DNA of 64,000 bases from assembly GCA_013339895.1 (NCBI GenBank), contig JABACO010000004.1, positions 13,009,878-13,073,877 on the forward strand. The letters run 5' to 3'. The translations under genes and the position numbers were made by a program. The notes beneath the pieces were generated by a model. The model saw nothing but the letters and a program-made list of their open reading frames with translations, ran no database searches and was not told where the DNA came from. Positions 1-10,500 of the stretch are shown piece after piece (the first letter of the stretch is position 1; each line of letters starts with the position of its first letter). The stretch comes from Ephydatia muelleri (taxonomy: Eukaryota > Porifera > Demospongiae > Spongillida > Spongillidae).

Positions 1-110
1 GTTGTGTAGTGGTGGATGGTTGTGTAGTGTTGGCTGGTGTGTAGTGTGGATGGTTGTGTAGTGGTGGATGGTTGTGTAGTTGTTGGATGGTTGTGTAGTG
101 CTGGATGGTC
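1..110. repeat. minisatellite, GTTGTGTAGTGGTGGATG-like unit
   Basis: About six imperfect copies of an 18-20 bp GT-rich unit run in from the left edge of the window. Copies differ by small indels. No coding potential is evident. Confidence 0.85.
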
Positions 111-1241
111 ATCTACACACACATCTCAAACAAAACAAATATGGTTCTTAAAAGTACACTGAAGCCACACACCCTCAGTCTTATACTTGAATTGTTTCCT
201 AAATGATTATTTCTTTTTAAATTACTTGTAATTACATTTGTGTAAAAAACACATGCTCTTCCCAAGAGCAAATTGAATTTCAAGCCTCTGAACATAAACA
301 GTGACCCACTAGTTACCACGACAGCTTCACCTTCCATAAATGGTCACGTTTCCCATTTCCTATGGCAAGAACAGCACATAACTAAAATGCATAGCCAATA
401 TTATGCAACAACACAACATGTGTTGGAATGTGTAAACATCGCAATTCCCCCCTTTCTTAGACACAAGCTCGTGCAACTAACTCACAATCCTGACATGTTG
501 TTGTGATAGCCCAAGTATAGTGGAGCAATAGCTGGTGGAGCTGATAGGCCCACGCAGGCGTGTTTACAAGAGCAGTGAGTTGAGCGGGGGTTGTCTGGTT
601 GATTCCGCAAATTAACCTGCATGAGTGACCCGGTACTTTGAACCCTGATGACTGCATCATTCATTATTACCCATGCAAGGCGCATCTAAGAACGCAGGCC
701 TGCGAGTCCCTCTGAGGGTGAAGCTGAATACCTTTGGTGCAATAATTCAAATGGTCATCAAAGCTATTTGTACGTTAGATGTGGTTACTTTTTCCCCCGC
801 CATTAGAAATAAACTGGCAGTAGTGAGAATGAAAAACGATTTCAAAAGACAAAAATATTGAATTAGGCTATAGCCATTCCTTTACGCCATACAATACATC
901 AGGGTCAGACCAGTTTAGAGATGCAGTGCTTTCTATTTACTTTTAACTCCTTTGACATTCCATACGAATCACAAAGCTACAAGCATTCAGCCTACGCACA
1001 AGTCTGCGTGCTCGTGACACGTTGCTAAGCACCCAGTAAACAGCTTCAATTGGCTAGCCACAAGATATCCAGCAACTGAGCACAACGGTATCATGTTGCA
1101 AATGCCTAATACTCCGCACGCCAGGAAATACGAATACATCCATTCATCTAGTGGCTTCAAATGGTCACGTTGCCGCGTCAACATGCGATATGCTTTGGTT
1201 GCTATGCTGCATAATGCACAAGCATCTACACCTGCACGTAT
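111..1241. other. no gene recognised
   Basis: Reading frames here are short, occur on both strands and match nothing I recognise. Downstream exons of the TMTC gene (minus strand) could in principle lie here, but no TPR-like translation was found. Confidence 0.5.
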
Positions 1242-2310
1242 GTAAAGTGTGCAGTGTCCTCACACCTGCTATATGTACAGTGTCCAAAACACACGTGATA
1301 TGTAGTGTCCTCACAACACACCTGATATATGTACAGTGTCCTCACAACACACCTGATATATGTAGTGTCCTCACAACACACCTGATATATGTAGTGTCCT
1401 CACAACACACCTGATATATGTACAGTGTTCTCACAACACACCTGATATTAGTGTCTCACAACCTGATGTTCTCACAACACACCTGATATATGTAGTGTCC
1501 TCACAACACACCTGATATATGTAGTGTCCTCACAACACACCTGATATATGTACAGTGTCCTCACAACACACCTGATATATGTACAGTGCCCTCACAACAC
1601 ACCTGATATATGTACAGTGCCCTCACAACACACCTGATATATGTACAGTGTCCTCACAACACACCTGATATATGTACAGTGTCCTCACAACACACCTGAT
1701 ATATGTACAGTGTCCTCACAACACACCTGATATATGTAGTGTTCTCACAACACACCTGATATATGTACAGTGCCCTCACAACACACCTGATATATGTAGT
1801 GTCCTCACAACACACCTGATATATGTACAGTGTCCTCACAACACACCTGATATATGTACAGTGTCCTCACAACACACCTGATATATGTAGTGTCCTCACA
1901 ACACACCTGATATATGTACAGTGTCCTCACAACACACCTGATATATGTACAGTGTCCTCACAACACACCTGATATATGTACAGTGCCCTCACAACACACC
2001 TGATATATGTAGTGTCCTCACAACACACCTGATATATGTACAGTGTCCTCACAACACACCTGATATATGTACAGTGTCCTCACAACACACCTGATATATG
2101 TACAGTGTCCTCACAACACACCTGATATATGTACAGTGTCCTCACAGCACACCTGATATATGTACAATGTCCTCACAACACACCTGATATATATGTACAG
2201 TGTCCTCACAACACATCTGATATATGTACAGTGTCCTCACAACACACCTGATATATGTAGTGTCCTCATAACACACCTGATATATGTACATGTATCCAAA
2301 TCTGTGCCCT
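1242..2310. repeat. minisatellite, 28/32-bp unit
   Basis: Roughly 34 head-to-tail copies of a unit beginning TCCTCACAACACACCTGATA. Copies come in two lengths, with or without an internal ACAG, and the two lengths are interspersed. A few copies carry substitutions (CCCTC, GTTCTC). The open frames across it are repeat artefacts. Confidence 0.95.
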
Positions 2311-2377
2311 CATCACAAATCCCATCACTCCACCAAACAACGAGATGACGGACGTCTTGCAACAAGATGAGCACAAC

Positions 2378-2580
2378 ATCCCTCGTACTAGACCACACCC
2401 AATGACATCATGCACTAGACCACACCCTATGACATCATGCACTAGATAACACTGGCATAATGCACTAGACCACACCTATGACATTATGTACTAGATAACA
2501 CTATGACATCATGCACTAGACCACACCCAATGACTGCTGAACTAGACCACACCCCATGCACTAGACCACAACCGAAGATA
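2378..2580. repeat. minisatellite, about 28-bp unit (ACTAGACCACACCC...)
   Basis: Six or seven decayed copies of a unit containing ACTAGACCACACC followed by ATGACATCATGC. ATGACATCATGC includes a TGACATCA-like (CRE/AP-1-like) word, so the array repeats a potential bZIP site. Any regulatory role is inference only. Confidence 0.75.
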
Positions 2581-3333
2581 TGAGTATGGAAGGAGGGTCA
2601 GCTGACATGATCAGAAGATATTTATCGAGTGGCATTACCTTGGTATATACAGTATCCTTTCGGCCACTACAAACCCAACTCTAAAGAACAAATTAGAGGC
2701 AGGCAGGAAGGGTACACTGGCCACCAACATCGCCATGGCAACTGTTCTCTGGTGTGCCTGTGAGAGATGAATGCAAATTGTGACATCCATGGCAGTTTCA
2801 TCCCCAGACCCTATATTTGCTCAGATAACAAAACAACTAATTATGAGTCCCTCAAATTCCTGGAGCACAGTTGTTCCAAATAATGAGCACTATAAATTAA
2901 GGCTTAGGTACTTGGGCCAAACATTCAAGGTCGATGCTACTGTAATATATGTTTTGTTAATGCACACACAATATCAGAGAATGAATTAAATTTGAAATCT
3001 GGCTCAATGGTACATTACTGCTAGTTGAAGACTAAAACACAAATATTTAATTGTGAGAATGTACCAGGCATAATCCTAATTGAGTTGCAGTTCACAAGAA
3101 CATGCCCCTCCCTCCCCCCTCGACTTTGATATACATGATATTCCTCATTACACAATCAAGTCCCTTCCAATTCTATCTTCCCTTCTCTCCCTGCTTTTCC
3201 TCCTCTTGCCTTTTCTCCCACTTCCTCCTTTTCCTCCTGCTTCCCTCCCTCTCTCCTCTCTCTCCATCCTCCTCCTTGCATTCCCTCCTCTCCCACTCCC
3301 TCCCTCCTCCCACAAGATCCCTCCATTGATTAC
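2581..3333. other. intron or intergenic DNA with a CT-rich tract
   Basis: Position 3334 is followed on the minus strand by a good donor (GTAATC), so the adjoining part should be TMTC intron. A strongly pyrimidine-biased tract lies at about 3165-3312 on the plus strand. No further TMTC exon was recognised. Confidence 0.5.
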
Positions 3334-4623
3334 CGATGGTCTGCCCAGAGCAGTGAGGCAGAGACCTGCCATAGTCAGAAGGAATGCCACAGTTACCATG
3401 TTCCGGGGGTCGGAGAGGGACTCCACCAGAGGGATGCTTCCCATCTGCCAATCATAGCACAGTGTGACGGGAGCCACCAGGAGCCAGCCGTTGAACGCCA
3501 AGAGGTACAGGTAAGTGAGGGTGCGTGTGGAAAGGTGAGGGTGGAAGGAGGCGAGGTTGTCCTGGGCAGAGAAGTGCGGCAGGTGGCCATGGTTCAAACG
3601 GACGCGCCAAAACAGCAACAGGAGTGTGGCCACGCCCAGGCAGCTGGTCCTTACTGCAAGGCCACATAGCTTGGGGCCACTTGCCCTTCCCCGCTTGAGA
3701 GTTCTGGTGGGAAAGGGATGTGAGTTATCAATGCCCAACGTGAGTCCGTCCGTTTTCAATTGTGCACCTCTTACGCTAGTATCTCGCTGCGAGATGCGAC
3801 GAGACAGTCGTAACCAATGCACACTCCAAACACGGTTATTCCGTGTTCCTTGAAGAGCATGGCAGCTAGTCCGCACACCAAGCAACACAACAGCTGTGGG
3901 AGATGTGTGGGATGGATGGGGAAATGTTCGGCGGCACAATAATAACATATCAGAATATCGGACCTTTATTAGTGGAATTCTCGATGACTCAGTGTACATG
4001 CAACTTCTGTACGAAAGAAAGGATAGGAGAAAGAACATGCAAGCCAGTATGTCTGCCCTTCCAACGATGCCAGCTACCTGCCAGAATGAAAATAAAAAGC
4101 CTGTTTAGAGCTTTACGTTGCCTCCGGTCATGACACGTAGGGCCTACGCGTGAGCTAGCTTACGTACAGCTTCCGTGTGAACGGGGTGGGTCCCAAACAA
4201 GGCAGCAGACAAGAAGGCAAGGTCTTCGTGCCGAAACGCAACGTGCTTGCACAGAAAGCCGAAGAGCATGGTAACCAGCGCGTGAAGCATGGCATTGACG
4301 GCATGGTAGCCCCAGGGGTCTAGTCCATGCAGGAGGTAGTTCAGGCGAAACGTGAGCACGGTGAGGGGACGGTATGACTTGTGACTTGTCTCGCTTGACA
4401 TAGGTGCACCCCAGAAGTCGTCTTGAAACACAGTTGTGAGAGGGGTGGAGGGGCGAACGTCATTGTTGTCGCGAATAGCGAATATGTCATCATGTACTAG
4501 TTGCCCTTGCAGGCTGTTCAGGTAGCAACAGGTAGCCAGCAGCCCAAGTGTTGCGTAATAACGTGCCGGAGAAGAGAGGAACCGTTTCAGAGGCTCGGGA
4601 GCCAAAGAGTAAAGTGGCGCCAT
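3334..4623 (-). CDS. TMTC1/2-like O-mannosyltransferase, amino-terminal part (4 exons)
   Basis: TMTC proteins are multi-pass ER O-mannosyltransferases that modify cadherin domains; they have a hydrophobic amino half and TPR repeats in the carboxyl half. Exons read on the minus strand are 4623-4168, 4077-3964, 3893-3775 and 3703-3334, with matching phases, giving about 353 residues. Family signatures in order are LVHDDIFAI near residue 40, DFWG and SHKSYRPLTVLTF near 70-85, HPVHTEAVAGIVGRAD near 150, MLFKEHGITVFGV in exon 3, and a DWxMGxIPL motif (CYDWQMGSIPL) in exon 4. The introns are 63-90 bp long. The DVRP and FGVC wording favours TMTC1 over TMTC2. The donor of exon 2 (GTCCGA) is weak, so that junction is less certain. 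The TPR half is not seen and probably lies left of the window. Confidence 0.88.
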
Positions 4624-4675
4624 TTATTCTATTTCATGCGCACCAGCCGAAACGCCCCTTCTTTTGCAGTAAGCG
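4624..4675. promoter_or_regulatory. bidirectional promoter between TMTC and GLB1L-like genes
   Basis: Only 52 bp separate the two divergent ATG codons, so the 5' UTRs must be minimal or overlap, and the two genes must share core promoter DNA. No TATA box is visible. TTTTGCAG just before the plus-strand ATG resembles a 3' splice site, so a 5' UTR intron or trans-splice acceptor is possible. Confidence 0.7.
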
Positions 4676-6442
4676 ATGATTCGGAGGCTGCGACTGATAG
4701 CTTTGCTGGCATTGGTGGGGACGATTCTGTTACTAGGATATAACCTGCTGTCATACAAGGTTTTGGATGTCAAAATTAATCAATTTGGGCGTGCAGGTAC
4801 CTCGTTAGATGCTTCAGCACCGCGCTTCAGGCTACATGGGAAGAACTTCACGATTCTGAGCGGCGCCATACACTATTTCAGGGTTGTTCCGGCCTACTGG
4901 GAAGACAGGCTTCTAAAGCTGAAGGCCATGGGGTTGAATACGGTCGAAACGTATGGTGATATTGTAAGGTCCGTGTGTACTTAGCCCGTTAGATTCTGTT
5001 GCTTCAAATTGATAGGTATATGCCGTGGAATCTTCACGAACCGTTCCCAAACAAGTTCGATTTTTCGGGCATCCTAAACGTGAAGGAGTTTGTATTGCTC
5101 GCGAAGAAGCTTGGTTTATACGTCATAATGCGACCTGGACCGTACATCTGTGCAGAATGGGACCACGGCGGGCTGCCTGCGTAAGTGTGGAAGGCGTGGG
5201 AGGCTGGTGTAAGGTCTGGGTACCACACATAATAATTATGCGAGTGCAATTGCCTTTGAACTATTAACGTATTCATAGCGTGCAAGTGTGACGTAAGGCT
5301 GACCAACTACATGTAGGCCCCCCCCCCCCCCCCCCCCCCCTTTTACCTTGGGTGGTATTATCGAATGAATAGAAACAATTATGTACACAGTGTATAGAAC
5401 AAGTGTATTGTTTGCTTGTTGTGAATATATGTACATTTACCATCTAAAGGCCGGCATACACGGGGCGACTTCCTGCCGATTTGTCGCATGCAACTCAAAT
5501 GAATATGCCACAAACAATCAGTAAACTAAACTATTACGGAACTTTTACCCATGTTCATTCGAGTTGCATGCGACAAGTTGGCAGGAAGTCGCCCCGTGTA
5601 TGTCAGCCTTTAGCCTGCTACATGTATCCATGCACTCTACCTGCACAGTATACACATTGAAACTGTACTGTTGCCAACGTCAACCGTGAAATAATTTAGA
5701 TTGTGCTTCTAACGAGGGATGTATGAAGTGACCAGTGGCCATAGCACCTACAGGAGGTAAATGCACATAGATGGATAGAGGGAGAAGAAAAATGCGACCA
5801 CAGCATGGTATTCTATAAATAGCGTAGTGCCCTCAAGCCAGTGCCTGCAATCAGGATAGCATTTCTTTCGAAAGATTTACAGAATAAATATTTGTTCAAA
5901 ACCGAGGAGTGGAGTTCCATGTATGGTGCAGACCCTTTGCAAATGCACCATCTTTTAGTTTTCTGGTGGGATGTTAAAATTTCACATCATGTCTTATTTC
6001 ATACTTGTGAATATAAATACTCAGATGTCATCACAGATGACTGCAATTACGGCGCATCTAAGGGATGATGGTGTAACCTGCTGCACTGCATTGGGATGTA
6101 ACCATGGCAACATTTAATCGTGGCTACATCTTAATCAACATCTGATGTATAAAGATTACCATGTGTGCACACACACACCACACACACACACACATACACA
6201 CACACATACAAACACACACACACAGATGGCTGCTTAGGGATCCTCAGGTGGTACTTCGCTCCTCCTACGATCCCTACCAGTTTGTTGTTAAAAGGTACAT
6301 AGCTCAGGTGATGCGCATACTAGGACCGCTGCAGGCCAGTTATGGTGGACCAATCATCGCCTTCCAAATTGAAAACGAGTACATGTTTGAATATAGTCGC
6401 ACTCGTGACAAGAAGCATTTCCTTTCCTCCATGATGTAAGGG

Positions 6443-6522
<80 letters not shown>

Positions 6523-7405
6523 ATTATGTGTGTGTGTTTAGGGTCATGTGTAAGGTGTGTATGTGATGGGTGTGGTCTTGTGTACCTAATATTCCAACTG
6601 TTGGCACCATTAACACAACACACACATACTCACACACTCACAAACACACACGCGCACACTCAAACAGGTGATGCGAAGAGAAGGTGTGACGGAACTGCTG
6701 CTCAGTTCAGACAGCCAACACTTGGTGGGCGGGGCTCTGACCTTTGTCCCACCTGATGTCCTGGTCATGCCCAACTTCCAACATAACCCAGTGAAGGTGG
6801 TGACCAAGATGAGGGCCATGCAGGTTAGTGAGTAACCATGGAGTTATAGTAGCCATGGAAATTAGTAGTAACCATGGAGATTATAGTAGTTAACCATAGA
6901 GCTTAATAGTAACCATGGAAATATGGTAGTAGCCTTTAGTAGTTGCCACGGAGATGAGTGACCATTTTTAAAATTGCATTCATCGATTAATCAATGTGCT
7001 CTATTTAGGCCCAGAAGCCGGTCATGGCTATGGAGTTCTGGACAGGCTGGTTCGACACGTGGAATCAGCCACACCAGAACGAGCGTCTGCAAGTTGGGAG
7101 CCTGACCCAAAACATTGGAGCGTTGCTGGATATGGGAGCGTCCTTCAATCTCTACATGTTTCATGGTAGGAGACACACACACATCACATGTTTCATGATA
7201 GACACACACCATTCTTTCAATCTCCACGAGTTAGCAGAACTTTGCAGTGTAATACTTGAATTGTGGAACCACATATTCATATATGTAACGTGTTGTCCTC
7301 CCTTCACTCTCCCTCCTCTCCCAGGGGGCACCAACTTTGGTTTTCTAAATGGAGCCAACCGAGCATCTGGAGAGTTCCGCTCTGTAACCACTAGCTATGG
7401 TGAGC

Positions 7406-7477
<72 letters not shown>

Positions 7478-7481
7478 TGTG

Positions 7482-7555
<74 letters not shown>

Positions 7556-10500
7556 ATGTGTGTGTTCATATGTGCATCTGTGTGTCACTATATGTGTACA
7601 TGTGTATGTGGTGGTGTTAACAGCTTCATGTATACTCACACTCACACATGTATGTACACACACATACACTCACCACTCACACTCACACATGTATGTACAC
7701 ACACATACACTCACCACTCACACACACACAGACTACAATGCTCCTCTGAGTGAGGCTGGTGACATCACTCCTAAATATCTCATGTTACGAGCACTTTTGG
7801 AAAAGAAGTTTCCAGGTTGTCGTGTGGACTTGTCATTAAGCTACATGAGACCTGACCTCGATAATTTCCTTTCATCACTTCCCGCCATCACTTCCGACCA
7901 TCACTTCCTGCCATCACTTCTCACCATCACTTCCCACCATCACTTCCTGCCATCACTTCCTGCCATCACTTCCCACCATCACTTCCTGCCATCACTTCCC
8001 ACCGTCACTTCCCACCATCACTTCCTGCCATCACTTCCTGCCATCACTTCCCACCATCACTTCCTGCCATCACTTCCTGCCATCACTTCCCACCATCACT
8101 TCTCACCATCACTTCTCACCATCACTTCCTGCCATCACTTCCTGCTATCCTCAGGCATGCAACTGCCTCCAGTTCCACACAATAGTCCAAAGATGGAGTA
8201 TGGTAAGTAGTGTTGGCCCGGGAAGGAGAGTACGGGGGGAGGGGGGGGGGGGGGGGGGGAAAGCATTCCCTTGCTTTACTTGACCACACCTCTCCTGCCA
8301 TGCCTCCCAATCCATGTCCCTCCTCCCCCAGTACCATTAACCACACACCCACTGGTTTGGTGTCCTGATTCTGAGTGCATGTTCTATTACAATCCCTCCT
8401 CCCCTCCCCTCTCATGTCCTCCCCTCCCCTTACCTCCTCTCTCCTCCCATTCTCCCTCCTTCCTCTCTACCTCTTTCCTCTCCCTCCTCTCCCTCTCCTC
8501 CTCCTCTCCTCCTCCTCCTCTCCTCCTCCTCCCTCTCCTCCTCCTCCCTCTCCTCCTCCTCCTCTCTCCTCCTCTCCTCCTCCCTCTCCTTCTCCCTCCT
8601 CCTTCTCCTCCTCCCTCTCCTCTCCCTCCTCCTCCTCCTCTCCTCTCCTCCTCTCCTCCCTCTCCTCCTCCTCCCTCTCTTCCTCCCTCCCCTCTCCTCC
8701 CTCCCTCTCCTCTCCTCCTCCCTCCTCCTCCCTCTCCTCCCTCTCCTCCTCCTCCTCCCTCTCCTCCCTCCTCACCCTAGGGGAAGTCTCCTTGGCTCTC
8801 TACGTTAAACTCACTGATGTCACACAGTACACACAGGTAAGAGCCACGCCCACTTTACATCCGCCATTACATCCTCTCAACTGTTGTCATAGAAACCACA
8901 CCAAAGTGAATTCCCACTGCCCATGGAGTACCTGGACTCCGGCCAGGCCTATGGCTTTGTCCTCTATCGATCCAAGCTGTCCAGTGAGCACAAATCCATC
9001 ACTGTTGGTGAAGTGAGAGATTTTGGCATGGTAAGTGTGCCTCATGACCCTACCGCCCCCTCTTCCCCATCCCATCCTACCGCCCCCTCTTCCCCATCCC
9101 ATCCTACCACTGCCTCTTCCCCATCCATCCTACACCCCTCTTCCCCACCCTATCCTATCACCCCCTCTTCCCCATCCCATCCTACCACCCCCTCTTCCCC
9201 ATCCCATCCTACCACCCCCTCTCCTACCACCCCTCTTCCCCATCCATCCTACCACCCCTCTTCCCCCACCACCCTCTCTTCCCCATCCCATCCTACCACC
9301 CTCTCTTCCCCATCCATCCTACCCTACATTGCACCATAGTGTCTGGCCACCCCCCCCCCCCTCTTTCCTGGGGACACTCCTCCTCCCTCCTCCCCTCTTT
9401 CCTGGGGTCACCCTTCCTCCCCTCTTTCCTGAGGACACTCCTCCTCTCTTTCCTGGGGTCACCACTCCTCCCCTCTTTCCTGAGGACACCACTCCTCCCC
9501 TCTTTCCTGGGGACACCCCTCCTCCCCTCTTTCCTGGGGTCACCCCTCCTCCCCTCTTTCCTGGGGTCACCACTCCTCCCCTCTTTCCTGGGGTCACCAC
9601 TCCTCCCCTCTTTCCTGGGGATACCCCTCCTCCCCTCTTTCCTGGGGACACTCCTCCTCCCCTCTTTCCTGGGGACACTCCTCCTCCCCTCTTTCCTGGG
9701 GACACCCCTCCTCCCCTCTTTCCTGGGGTCACCCCTCCTCCCCTCTTTCCTGGGGTCACCACTCCTCCCCTCTTTCCTGGGGTCACCCCTCCTCCCCTCT
9801 TTCCTGGGGTCACCACTCCTCCCCTCTTTCCTGGGGACACTCCTCCTCCCCTCTTTCCTGGGGTCACCACTCCTCCCCTCTTTCCTGGGGTCACCCCTTC
9901 TCCCCTCTTTCCTGGGGTCACCCCTCCTCCCCTCTTTCCTGGGGACACCCCTCCTCCCCTCTTTCCTGGGGTCACCACTCCTCCTCTCTTTCCTGCGGTC
10001 ACCCCTCCTCCCCTCTATCCTGGGGTCACCCCTCCTCCCCTCTTTCCTGGGGACACTCCTCCTCCCCTCTTTCCTGGGGACACTCCTCCTCCCCTCTTTC
10101 CTGGAGACACCCCTCCTCCCCTCTTTCCTGGGGACACCCCTCCTCCCCTCTTTCCTTGGGACACCCCTCCTCCCCTCTTTCCTGGGGTCACCCCTCCTCC
10201 CTCTTTCCTGGGGACACCCCTCCTCCCCTCTTTCCTGGGGACACTCCTCCTCCCCTCTTTCCTGGGGACACTCCTCCTCCCCTCTTTCCTGGGGTCACCA
10301 CTCCTCCCCTCTTTCCTGGGGTCACCCCTCCTCCCCTCTTTCCTGGGGACACTCCTCCTCCCCTCTTTCCTGGGGACACTCCTCCTCCCCTCTTTCCTGG
10401 GGTCACCACTCCTCCCCTCTTTCCTGGGGACACTCCTCCTCCCCTCTTTCCTGGGGACACTCCTCCTCCCCTCTTTCCTGGGGACACCCCTCCTCCCCTC

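Noticed and set aside
1242-2310. CRISPR-like array
   Set aside because: There are no unique spacers. The whole unit repeats head to tail, the unit length varies, and the genome is eukaryotic.
3148-4038. A single 296-residue minus-strand frame over the TMTC region
   Set aside because: It runs through two short introns. Family motifs (MLFKEHGITVFGV) appear only in the other frame between good splice sites.
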